Of a DNA stretch of 64,000 nucleotides, positions 8,208-16,044 are shown in pieces. The stretch is from Novimethylophilus kurashikiensis (GTDB taxonomy: Bacteria; Pseudomonadota; Gammaproteobacteria; Burkholderiales; Methylophilaceae). The translations under genes and the position numbers were made by a program. The DNA lies in contig NZ_BDOQ01000001.1 in the NCBI RefSeq assembly GCF_003112435.1, forward strand, positions 1 through 64,000, given 5' to 3'. The notes under the pieces are model-generated. The model was not told where the DNA came from. It did no database searches and was given only the letters and a program-made list of their open reading frames with translations. Position 1 is the first letter of the stretch; every line of letters begins with the position of its first letter.

Positions 8208-9167
8208 ATGAACTACACGCAAATCATCAAGGAAGTCGGTCGCGGCGTAAAAGGTGCGACCGATCTCGACGAAGAGACCGCCTACGAACTCTACGGCAAC
8301 ATCCTTGACCACAAGGTGCCGCCCCTGGAGTTGGGCGCGATTCTGGTGGCCTTCCGCATCAAAGGCGAATCCGAGGCCGAAATGCTGGGCTTTCACCGTG
8401 CCCTGGCGAAGCGCATCAACCGCATGCAGCGTCCAGCTGGCAAGCCGTATCCCGTGGTGCTGCCGGCCTACAACGGGGCGCGCAAGATGGCTAACCTGCT
8501 GCCGTTGCTCGCGTTGTTGCTGCAACGCCACGGCGTGCCGGTGCTGATCCACGGAGTCACCCGCGATCCCAAGCGCGTCACTGCGGCAGAAACGTTGTCG
8601 GCAATGGGGGTGACGATTTGTAATAACGTGGCTGAAGCGCAGGCCGATCTGGACCAGAACGGCTTGGCGTTCATTACCGCCCGCGGCCTTTCCGAGCCGA
8701 TGGACGATCAACTGGAACTGCGCTGGCGCCTGGGGGTGCGAGGCAGTACGCACACGCTTGCCAAGCTGGTTGACCCGTTTGCAGGGGAATCGGTGCGGGT
8801 GGTGAGTGTCACGCATCCTCCGTATATGGTCCGGATGGCTTCATTTATGCAGGCCGCCAATACCCGAGGTTTGCTCATGCGCGGTGCAGAAGGCGAGCCC
8901 TACGCCAATCCCAAGCGTTGCCCGCGTATCGAATTCTTCCATGACGGCACAGGCGAAGAAGTCATGCCGCAAGACGAGGGCGATGTGGAAATTCCGCAGC
9001 TGGCGGACGATTTCGATGTGGAAACGACCGTGCGCTGGACGCAGCAGGCGCTAGCAGGAGAAATCCCGATTCCAAAACCTATTATCAAGCAATTGGCCTG
9101 CTGCCTTTATGCCAGCGGCGCCGTGCCTGACATGGCGGCTGCATTGGCAGCGGTCAAACTTGCTTGA
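8208..9167 (+). CDS. ybiB: YbiB/TrpD2-family DNA-binding protein (anthranilate phosphoribosyltransferase-like fold)
   Basis: This 319-residue protein begins with the helical N-terminal domain of the family (TDLDEETAYELYGNILD) and has the glycosyltransferase family 3 fold, including LPAYNGARKMANLLPLLALLL and RGSTHTLAKLVDP. It lacks the clear phosphoribosyl-pyrophosphate signature of true TrpD. In E. coli the homologue YbiB binds nucleic acids and is linked to the SOS response. Placement beside xseA and mfd is compatible with a DNA-repair role, but that is inference. Confidence 0.88.
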   Translation: MNYTQIIKEVGRGVKGATDLDEETAYELYGNILDHKVPPLELGAILVAFRIKGESEAEMLGFHRALAKRINRMQRPAGKPYPVVLPAYNGARKMANLLPLLALLLQRHGVPVLIHGVTRDPKRVTAAETLSAMGVTICNNVAEAQADLDQNGLAFITARGLSEPMDDQLELRWRLGVRGSTHTLAKLVDPFAGESVRVVSVTHPPYMVRMASFMQAANTRGLLMRGAEGEPYANPKRCPRIEFFHDGTGEEVMPQDEGDVEIPQLADDFDVETTVRWTQQALAGEIPIPKPIIKQLACCLYASGAVPDMAAALAAVKLA

Positions 9168-9168
9168 C

Positions 9169-9200
9169 CTGTAGCGCAGGCAAGGCAGCCTGCGCTACAG
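9169..9200. repeat. REP-like palindrome between convergent genes, possible bidirectional terminator
   Basis: CTGTAGCGCAGGC (9169-9181) and GCCTGCGCTACAG (9188-9200) form a perfect 13-bp inverted repeat with a 6-base loop. It fills the gap between the ybiB-like stop (9167) and the mfd stop (9203). It is a variant of the window's REP family. Confidence 0.7.
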
Positions 9201-9202
9201 AG

Positions 9203-12200
9203 TTAAGCTCCCTGCAACGACTTCAACACACCCTCCACAAAATCCGCCCGGCGGCGGACGTCTTCCTGCTTGACGGCGATGCGAAGCTTATCCGGACCGT
9301 TCATGCGATAGGCCGGGCTCTTCTGCAGGAGCTTGAGGATAATCAGCGGGTCCACCGTCGTATCCTGGGCAAAATGCAGTTGCACGGCTTCGCTGCTCGC
9401 ATCGATCTTGATGATGCTGAGCGGCTTGGCAAGGATGCGCAGGCGATGGCATTCCATGAGCGCTTGCGTCTGGTCAGGCAGCAGGCCGAAACGGTCGATC
9501 AGCTCTTCCTTCATGTCCTGCAATTCTTCCAGCTGCGTGCAGCTTGCCAGGCGCTTGTAGAGCACCAGTCGCTCATGCACGTCGCCGCAATAGTCATCAG
9601 GCAGCAGGGCGGGCGTGTGCAGGTTGATTTCCGTCGTCACGCCAAGCGGTGCGGAAAGGTCCGGCTCCTTGCCGGCCTTGAGCTGCTTGACCGCGTGGTT
9701 GAGCATGTCGGCATATAGGGTAAATCCGATTTCCTGCATCTCGCCGGATTGATTGTCGCCCAGCAATTCGCCCGCACCGCGGATTTCCAGGTCGTGCATC
9801 GCCAGGTGGAAACCGGCACCCAGGTCTTCCAGCAGCTGAATCGCCTCCAGACGTTTTTCTGCCTGCGCTTTAAGTTTGATGTTGGGGTCAGTCAGCAAAT
9901 AGGCATAAGCCTGATGGTGCGAACGACCAACGCGACCGCGCAGTTGATGCAGCTGTGCTAGGCCGAAGTTGTCGGCGCGATTGATGATGATGGTGTTGGC
10001 TGAGGGAATGTCGATACCGGTCTCGATGATGGTCGTACACAGCAGCATGTTGAATCGCTGCTGATAGAAATCGCGCATCACATGCTCCAGCTCGCGCTCG
10101 CGCAACTGGCCGTGGGCGATGCCGATTCGGGCTTCGGGAAGCATCTTCTCCAGCTTCTCGCGCATGCTGTAGATGGTGTCGACCTCGTTGTGCAGGAAAT
10201 ACATCTGCCCGCCGCGCTTGAGTTCGCGCAGGACGGCTTCGCGGATGATGCCTTCCGACCAGGGCGAGACGAAGGTCTTGATGGAGAGCCGCTTCTGCGG
10301 CGGGGTGGCGATGACTGAGAACTCGCGCAGGCCTTCCATCGCCATCGACAATGTCCGCGGAATCGGCGTGGCCGTCAGCGTTAGCACGTCCACCTCGGCG
10401 CGCAGCGCCTTGAGCTGTTCCTTCTGGCGCACGCCAAAACGGTGTTCCTCGTCGATGATGATGAGGCCCAGGTTCTTGAACTTGACGTCCTTTTGAATCA
10501 GCCGGTGCGTGCCGATGATGATGTCGATCTCACCCTTGGCCAACCCTTCCAGCGCAGCGCTTTGTTCCTTGGCGGTACGGAAGCGGGAGATTTCGGCGAT
10601 CTTGACCGGCCACTCGGCAAAGCGGTCGGAGAAGTTGTTGAAATGCTGCTCGGCCAATAGCGTGGTGGGCACGAGTACCGCCACCTGACGGCCGCCCATC
10701 ACTGCCACGAAGGCCGCGCGCAAGGCGACCTCTGTCTTGCCAAAACCGACGTCGCCGCAAACCAGGCGATCCATGGGCTTGCCGGATTGCATGTCTCGAA
10801 TGACGGCTTCGATGGCGGCTTCCTGGTCCGGCGTTTCTTCGAAGGGGAAGCCGTCGGCGAAGGCGTCGTAATCCTGCAAGCTGAGCTTGAAGGCGTGGCC
10901 TTGGCGTGCGGCCCGCATGGCATAAAGATTGAGTAGCTCGGCGGCAGTATCGCGAATCTGCTTAAGCGCCTTTTTCTTGGCCTTGTCCCACTGTCCGCTG
11001 CCCAGTTTATGCAACGGTGCGGATTCTGCTGGGCCGCCCGAGTAGCGCGAGATCAGGAACAGCTGCGATACCGGCACATAGAGCTTGTCGTCGCCCGCGT
11101 ATTCCAACAGCAGGAATTCCGTCGCACCCTCGCCGAAATCGAGATTGACCAGTCCTCGGTAGCGGCCTACGCCGTGCTGCTCGTGCACCACGGGATCGTG
11201 CTCGCGCAACTCGGCCAGATCCTTGAGCATGCCTTCGGCGTTGCGCGTTTTTTCCTTTTCGCGGCGGCGTTCCTGGCGCACCTGGCTGGGGTACAACTCA
11301 CCTTCGGTGATGATGGCGAGGTTCTCGCTGATAAACCCGGTGTGGACCGGCGCGACCCCCAGCATGAACTTGCCGTTGCCGCCAACAAATTCGTTCCAGT
11401 CGCTGCTGGCTTGAGTCTTGATGCCGTGCTCGACCAGCATGTGCGACAGGGTTTCACGGCGACCCAGGCTTTCGGCAGCCAGCAGCACGCGGCCGGAAAA
11501 ATTGTCGGCGAATCGCTTCAACCGCGCGACTGGCGCTTCGGCGCGCCGGTCGATGCCGATATCCGGGATAGGCAGCGCTTCGCCGTTACCTTCGCCGAAG
11601 CTGATACGGGCAAATTGGTGGGTGTGCGTGAAGAAATCCTCGCTCGTCATCATCAGCCGGTCGGGCGGCAAGATAGGCCGCTCGCGGTCGTAATCGAGCA
11701 AGCGGTGGCGCGAACGGGTCTCCGCCAGGAATGCTTCGGCGGCACGGTTAGGATCACCGTGCAAACATAGCAGGGTGTCGGACGACAGGTAATCGAACAG
11801 CGTGGCGGTGCTTTCGAAGAACAGCGGCAGATACCATTCCGCCCCGCCCGGCGCCAAGCCGTTGCTCACGTCCTTATAGATGCGGCTCTTGGAGGGATCG
11901 CCCTCGAAGGTCTCGCGGAAGCTCTGGCGGAACTGGTTGATGCCGGCCTCGTCCAGCGGAAACTCGCGTGCCGGCAGCAGGCGGATTTCGCTGACAGGGT
12001 AGAGGCTGCGCTGGTTGTCGACATCGAAGGTGCGTATGGTTTCGATCTCGTCGTCGAACAGGTCGATACGATAGGGCAGGGCGCTGCCCGTGGGGAACAG
12101 ATCGACAAGTCCGCCGCGAACGCTGAATTCACCTGGTGACACCACCTGGTTGACGTGTTGGTAGCCCGCTTTTGCACATTGGGCACGCAATGCCTCCAGA

Positions 12201-12604
12201 TCGAGCTTTTCGCCTTTTTTCAGCAAAAAGCTGTGCGCAGCGAGGTATTGCTGCGGAGGCAATCGCATGAGCGCGGTGCTGATCGGCAGCACGGCGATAT
12301 CGCATGCGTTGTTGCCGATTTGATACAGTGTGGCGAGGCGTTCCGAAACGAGATCGGGATGTGGCGAAAAATGATCGTAGGGCAGCGTTTCCCAGTCCGG
12401 CAGCAAATGCGTGGAAAACTGAGGCGCGAAGTATTTGATTTCTTCCACCAATCGCTGTGCATCGGCCGGGGTTTCGGTAACGATGACGATGGATTGCGGT
12501 GTCGCGGCTTTAAGCTGTGCAAAATATAAACTATCCGCCGAACCGTATTGGCGGGGTTGACGCAGCAGGGCGCCGGGCTTGGGCAGGGAAATGCGGAAAG
12601 ACAT
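9203..12604 (-). CDS. mfd: Transcription-repair coupling factor
   Basis: The 1133-residue length is typical of Mfd. In order there are: a UvrB-like N-terminal region; the CarD-like RNA-polymerase-interacting domain (about 470-540, with HEQHGVGRYRGL); and a RecG-type translocase with Walker A GDVGFGKTE (about 615-622), a DEEH box near 716, and the TATPIPRTL motif. A C-terminal domain closes the protein. Mfd displaces RNA polymerase stalled at DNA lesions and recruits UvrA. The gene stands alone on the minus strand, between convergent ybiB-like and divergent csp. Confidence 0.97.
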   Translation of the reverse strand: MSFRISLPKPGALLRQPRQYGSADSLYFAQLKAATPQSIVIVTETPADAQRLVEEIKYFAPQFSTHLLPDWETLPYDHFSPHPDLVSERLATLYQIGNNACDIAVLPISTALMRLPPQQYLAAHSFLLKKGEKLDLEALRAQCAKAGYQHVNQVVSPGEFSVRGGLVDLFPTGSALPYRIDLFDDEIETIRTFDVDNQRSLYPVSEIRLLPAREFPLDEAGINQFRQSFRETFEGDPSKSRIYKDVSNGLAPGGAEWYLPLFFESTATLFDYLSSDTLLCLHGDPNRAAEAFLAETRSRHRLLDYDRERPILPPDRLMMTSEDFFTHTHQFARISFGEGNGEALPIPDIGIDRRAEAPVARLKRFADNFSGRVLLAAESLGRRETLSHMLVEHGIKTQASSDWNEFVGGNGKFMLGVAPVHTGFISENLAIITEGELYPSQVRQERRREKEKTRNAEGMLKDLAELREHDPVVHEQHGVGRYRGLVNLDFGEGATEFLLLEYAGDDKLYVPVSQLFLISRYSGGPAESAPLHKLGSGQWDKAKKKALKQIRDTAAELLNLYAMRAARQGHAFKLSLQDYDAFADGFPFEETPDQEAAIEAVIRDMQSGKPMDRLVCGDVGFGKTEVALRAAFVAVMGGRQVAVLVPTTLLAEQHFNNFSDRFAEWPVKIAEISRFRTAKEQSAALEGLAKGEIDIIIGTHRLIQKDVKFKNLGLIIIDEEHRFGVRQKEQLKALRAEVDVLTLTATPIPRTLSMAMEGLREFSVIATPPQKRLSIKTFVSPWSEGIIREAVLRELKRGGQMYFLHNEVDTIYSMREKLEKMLPEARIGIAHGQLRERELEHVMRDFYQQRFNMLLCTTIIETGIDIPSANTIIINRADNFGLAQLHQLRGRVGRSHHQAYAYLLTDPNIKLKAQAEKRLEAIQLLEDLGAGFHLAMHDLEIRGAGELLGDNQSGEMQEIGFTLYADMLNHAVKQLKAGKEPDLSAPLGVTTEINLHTPALLPDDYCGDVHERLVLYKRLASCTQLEELQDMKEELIDRFGLLPDQTQALMECHRLRILAKPLSIIKIDASSEAVQLHFAQDTTVDPLIILKLLQKSPAYRMNGPDKLRIAVKQEDVRRRADFVEGVLKSLQGA

Positions 12605-12762
12605 GGAAGACGTGACGACGATACTCAGGAAATGCCGATATTATAAACTTTGCGGCGGCGCTGGCATGCGCCTAAATGTGCGGTTTCGCACGGTTTTTTA
12701 GCTAAAATACGGCTGTGTTCGGCCCCGGCGGCGGATGTCGTGCATTTTTTTATAGAAAATGT

Positions 12763-12790
12763 TTGCACAGATGTAAATTGTATGTATGAT
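12763..12790 (+). promoter_or_regulatory. Candidate promoter of the cold-shock gene with a long leader
   Basis: TTGCAC (12763-12768) and TATGAT (12785-12790) are separated by 16 bases. A start near 12797 would give a 5' leader of about 110 bases, in keeping with the long leaders of cold-shock genes. The remaining mfd-csp gap (12605-12762) shows nothing further. Confidence 0.45.
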
Positions 12791-12907
12791 GCCTCCATCT
12801 GTAGGATTCAAGTTGTAGAATTGCGGCATCGCTAGTTGACCAATATTTCCCTTGATTTCGTACAGTACGGACATATCGTCCAATTTAAATTTGTTAAGGA
12901 AGATAGC

Positions 12908-13111
12908 ATGGCAACAGGTACCGTTAAGTGGTTCAACGACGCTAAGGGTTTTGGTTTCATTACTCCGGACGGCGGCGGCGAAGACCTCTTCGCACATTTC
13001 TCCGCGATCAAGAGCGAAGGTTTCAAGACCTTGCGCGAAAATCAGCGCGTGACCTACGACGAAGCTACTGGCCCCAAGGGCAAGCAAGCTGCGAACATCA
13101 TTCCTGAGTAA
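12908..13111 (+). CDS. CspA-family cold-shock protein
   Basis: The product is 67 residues from ATG 12908, preceded by TTAAGGA at a good distance. It shows the RNA-binding KGFGFI (RNP1) and DLFAHF (RNP2-like) motifs, and KWFND at the start, so it is a single cold-shock domain. It binds single-stranded RNA/DNA as an RNA chaperone. Whether it is cold-induced or constitutive cannot be read from the sequence, although the long leader suggests post-transcriptional control. Confidence 0.95.
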   Translation: MATGTVKWFNDAKGFGFITPDGGGEDLFAHFSAIKSEGFKTLRENQRVTYDEATGPKGKQAANIIPE

Positions 13112-13126
13112 TTTCTCGGGAATACT

Positions 13127-13151
13127 AAAAACCCCGATTATCGGGGTTTTT
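13127..13151 (+). terminator. Terminator of the cold-shock gene
   Basis: AAAAACCCCGA and TCGGGGTTTTT form an 11-bp stem with a 3-base loop and extend into a T-run, 16 bases after the stop. Confidence 0.9.
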
Positions 13152-13186
13152 TTATGCCCGTCGTTTGCGTAAATGCTGTCGACGGG

Positions 13187-13227
13187 AGCTAAAAAAAGGC
13201 CTCGAAGCATTGGTTTCGAGGCCTTTT
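13187..13227 (-). terminator. Terminator of ahpF
   Basis: A 13-bp stem (13194-13206 with 13215-13227, AAAAGGCCTCGAA type) is followed on the minus strand by seven T residues, 17 bases beyond the ahpF stop. Confidence 0.85.
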
Positions 13228-13243
13228 GCATGGGCAGCCGATG

Positions 13244-14788
13244 TTAGTGGCGAATCAGATGGTCGAACGTCCCGAGTGCCGCCTTCGCGCCGTCGCCCAT
13301 CGCCGTGATGATCTGCTTGTACGGCACTGTCGTCACATCTCCTGCTGCGAATACGCCTGGGATGGAGGTCTGGCCGCGCGCATCGACTTCGATCTCGCCG
13401 TACTTGCTTAATTCCACCGTGCCCTTCAGCCAGTCAGTGTTGGGCACGAGGCCGATTTGGATGAATACGCCTTCCAATTCCAGGCGATGACGTACTCCGC
13501 TCGTCCTATCGATGTATTCCATCCCGTTCACGCGCTGACCGTCGCCTGTGATGTCCATAGTCTGTGCGTTGGTGAGAATGGTGACATTCGGCAGGCTGGC
13601 GAGTTTTTTCTGCAATACCGCATCCGCACGCAGTTTATCGGCAAATTCAAGCAGCGTGACGTGACCTACGATACCCGCCAAGTCGATAGCCGCCTCCACG
13701 CCCGAGTTGCCGCCTCCCACCACCGCCACACGCTTGCCCTTGAACAACGGCCCGTCGCAGTGCGGGCAGTAGGCCACGCCCTTGCCGCGATATTCCTTTT
13801 CGCCGGGCACGTTGAGTTCGCGCCAGCGGGCGCCGGTCGCCACGATCACGGTTTTGCTCTTCAATACGGCGCCGCTGGTCAGGCGGATTTCCATGAGTTC
13901 GCCGGGAATCAAGGCTGCGGCGCGCTGCACGTTCATCACGTCGATGTCGTAGCTTTTGACGTGCTCTTCGAGCGCGGCGACCAGCTTGGGCCCTTCGGTT
14001 TCCTTCACCGAGATGAAGTTTTCGATGCCCAGCGTATCCATCACCTGGCCGCCGAAACGCTCTGCCACGATACCGGTGCGTACTCCCTTGCGGGCCGTGT
14101 AGATCGCCGCCGCCGCGCCAGCGGGGCCGCCGCCGACGATGAGGACATCGTACGGGTCTTTGGCGGATAACTTTTCGGCATCCCGGGATGCCGCGCCGGT
14201 GTCGATACGTGCCAATATCTGCGCCAACTCCATGCGTCCCTGGCCGAAGTGCTCGCCGTTAAGGAATATCGCCGGCACCGCCATGATGTTGCGCGCCTCG
14301 ACCTCCCGCTGGAACACGCCGCCGTCGATCATCACATGGCTAACGTTGGGATTAAGTACCGCCAACAAATTAAGCGCCTGAACCACTTCCGGGCAGTTGT
14401 GGCAAGAGAGCGAAATAAAGGTCTCGAAGCGGAACGTACCCTCCAGGTTGCGAATCTGCTCGATCACTTCTTCGCTCACCTTGGGCGGATGGCCGCCGAC
14501 TTGCAGCAGGGCCAGCACGAGCGAGGTGAATTCGTGCCCCATGGGAATCCCGGCGAAGCGCAGGTCGATATGGCCGCCAGGGCGGTTGAGCGAGAACGAC
14601 GGTGTGCGCTCATCGGCGTCGCGTCGTTGCTCGAGCGAAATCCTGCCGGACAGCCCGGCAATGTCTTCGAGCAAGTCCAGCATTTCGCGCGATTTGGCAC
14701 TGTCGTCCACATAAGCGACGATTTCGATGTCGTTGTTCAACTTGTCGAAATGGGCCGTCAGTTGGGCTTTGATGTTGGTGTCCAGCAT
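13244..14788 (-). CDS. ahpF: Alkyl hydroperoxide reductase subunit F
   Basis: The product is 514 residues from the ATG at 14788, whose upstream GAGAGTG is a plausible ribosome site; an in-frame upstream extension is not supported. The N-terminal glutaredoxin-like domain has the redox pair Cys129-Cys132 (CHNC). The FAD domain starts near [10 protein letters not shown] (219-228), and the second pair Cys341-Cys344 (CPHC) lies in the NADH/FAD region. Both disulphides match those of enterobacterial AhpF. It transfers electrons from NADH through FAD to AhpC, which reduces peroxides. ahpC lies upstream on the same strand, separated by a 180-base non-coding element. Confidence 0.95.
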   Translation of the reverse strand: MLDTNIKAQLTAHFDKLNNDIEIVAYVDDSAKSREMLDLLEDIAGLSGRISLEQRRDADERTPSFSLNRPGGHIDLRFAGIPMGHEFTSLVLALLQVGGHPPKVSEEVIEQIRNLEGTFRFETFISLSCHNCPEVVQALNLLAVLNPNVSHVMIDGGVFQREVEARNIMAVPAIFLNGEHFGQGRMELAQILARIDTGAASRDAEKLSAKDPYDVLIVGGGPAGAAAAIYTARKGVRTGIVAERFGGQVMDTLGIENFISVKETEGPKLVAALEEHVKSYDIDVMNVQRAAALIPGELMEIRLTSGAVLKSKTVIVATGARWRELNVPGEKEYRGKGVAYCPHCDGPLFKGKRVAVVGGGNSGVEAAIDLAGIVGHVTLLEFADKLRADAVLQKKLASLPNVTILTNAQTMDITGDGQRVNGMEYIDRTSGVRHRLELEGVFIQIGLVPNTDWLKGTVELSKYGEIEVDARGQTSIPGVFAAGDVTTVPYKQIITAMGDGAKAALGTFDHLIRH

Positions 14789-14805
14789 GATTTCACTCTC
14801 ATTGA

Positions 14806-14938
14806 TTAAAAACCGCTGCGGAAAATCGTCTGCTGCGTTGCGCGGTACTCGCTTCCTCGCCGTACTCATGTACTGTCTCGGTCGCTGCGTTCCGGGCGCC
14901 TTGCATCCAATATTCCTCGCTGGTTTTTAGTTTTTAAT
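14806..14938. repeat. MITE-like element with imperfect terminal inverted repeats between ahpC and ahpF
   Basis: AAAAACCGCTGCGGAA at 14808 onward and AAAAACCAGCGAGGAA (reverse strand, ending near 14928) are terminal inverted repeats matching at about 12 of 16 positions. The body has repeated GTACTC blocks near 14845 and 14860 and no coding potential. Only one copy is in this window, so repetition elsewhere is not shown. It separates ahpC from ahpF and would be part of any joint transcript. Confidence 0.45.
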
Positions 14939-14942
14939 AGTT

Positions 14943-14962
14943 GCCCGGGGCTAAGCCCGGGC
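14943..14962 (-). terminator. GC-rich hairpin after ahpC
   Basis: GCCCGGGG and a matching GCCCGGGC form a strong hairpin just beyond the ahpC stop. There is no clear T-run on the minus strand, so it may attenuate or stabilise rather than stop transcription into ahpF. Confidence 0.45.
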
Positions 14963-14970
14963 TGAATGCA

Positions 14971-15540
14971 TTAGATCTTGCCGACCAGGTCGAGCGACGG
15001 TGCCAGCGTGGCGTCGCCTTCCTTCCACTTGGCCGGGCAGACTTCGCCTGGGTGGTTGGCGACGTATTGCGCGGCCTTGATCTTGCGCAACAGCTCGGAA
15101 GCGTCGCGGCCGATACCGCCGGCGTTGATCTCGATGATCTGGATCTTGCCTTGCGGGTCGATCACGAACGTGCCGCGTTCTGCCAGGCCGGCTTCCTCGA
15201 TCATCACGCCGAAGTTGCGGGAGATCACCCCGGTTGGGTCGCCCACCATCGGGAAGTCGATCTTCTTGATGGTGTCCGAGGTGTCGTGCCAGGCCTTGTG
15301 GGTGAAGTGCGTGTCGGTGGAGACCGAATAGACTTCCACACCCATTTTCTTCAGCTCGGCGTAATGATCGGCCAGGTCGCCCAGTTCGGTCGGGCAGACG
15401 AAGGTGAAGTCGGCCGGGTAGAAAAACACGACGGACCATTTGCCTTGCAGGTCGGCTTCAGTCACCTGGACGAAGTCGCCGTTGTGGTAAGCGGTGGCCT
15501 TGAAGGGCAGGACGTTGGTGTTGATGAGAGATGCAGCCAT
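14971..15540 (-). CDS. ahpC: Alkyl hydroperoxide reductase subunit C (2-Cys peroxiredoxin)
   Basis: The product is 189 residues from the ATG at 15540, preceded by AAGGAG; an upstream in-frame ATG at 15558 is less well placed. Peroxidatic Cys49 lies in FTFVCPTEL and the resolving Cys in GEVCPAKW near residue 168. It reduces hydrogen peroxide and organic hydroperoxides and is recycled by AhpF. The upstream 15541-15828 gap is very AT-rich and is the likely promoter region. An OxyR site would be expected there, but no convincing full site was recognised. Confidence 0.95.
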   Translation of the reverse strand: MAASLINTNVLPFKATAYHNGDFVQVTEADLQGKWSVVFFYPADFTFVCPTELGDLADHYAELKKMGVEVYSVSTDTHFTHKAWHDTSDTIKKIDFPMVGDPTGVISRNFGVMIEEAGLAERGTFVIDPQGKIQIIEINAGGIGRDASELLRKIKAAQYVANHPGEVCPAKWKEGDATLAPSLDLVGKI

Positions 15541-15828
15541 GTTTCGCTCCTTGTTCAATTGGTTGATTGAGACTACGGAGTGAATTCTAGGGATGGCTTA
15601 TTGATATTTCCAATTGATTGTTTAGATATTGATGATTTGAAAAAATTATCGATAGAGTGAGCTCATCATCAATTGAGTAAAGCTGAATACGCAGCCTGTT
15701 CTCTTCGCTATGGAGGTTGGAGGATTTAATCGCTCCAAACGTTAGTGCCACGATTCGTTGGCTAGCCCACTGAAAATTCAGGCGGTTTCCGGAGACCATG
15801 AACATTCAAGCCCAACAGGAGATTAGCC

Positions 15829-16029
15829 ATGAAATGGACCGGTTTGTTTTTCCTGGGTTATGCCTTATTCATCATCGGCGTTCTGGCCGCCTTGTGGAAG
15901 CTGGGTGTGCTCGCCGACATCGGCACGACCTGGACTTTGATCGGCCTGGTGATCGCGATCGGTATCGGCGTCATGGTCGCGGTCTCGAGCAGCGGCATCA
16001 AGGAGAATATCCAGATCGACCGCAAGTAA
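15829..16029 (+). CDS. Small two-helix membrane protein of unknown function
   Basis: The product is 66 residues with two hydrophobic helices (about 5-25 and 34-52) and a short charged C-terminal tail (KENIQIDRK). ATG 15829 has an AGGAG site 8 bases upstream. The gene is convergent with the DUF2339 gene, the two stops being 15 bases apart. I do not recognise the family. Confidence 0.7.
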   Translation: MKWTGLFFLGYALFIIGVLAALWKLGVLADIGTTWTLIGLVIAIGIGVMVAVSSSGIKENIQIDRK

Positions 16030-16044
16030 GCGACTGCAGGAATC

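Noticed and set aside
15541-15828. OxyR-binding site upstream of ahpC
   Set aside because: The region is AT-rich with ATAG/CTAT-like bits, but a full spaced OxyR motif could not be assembled.
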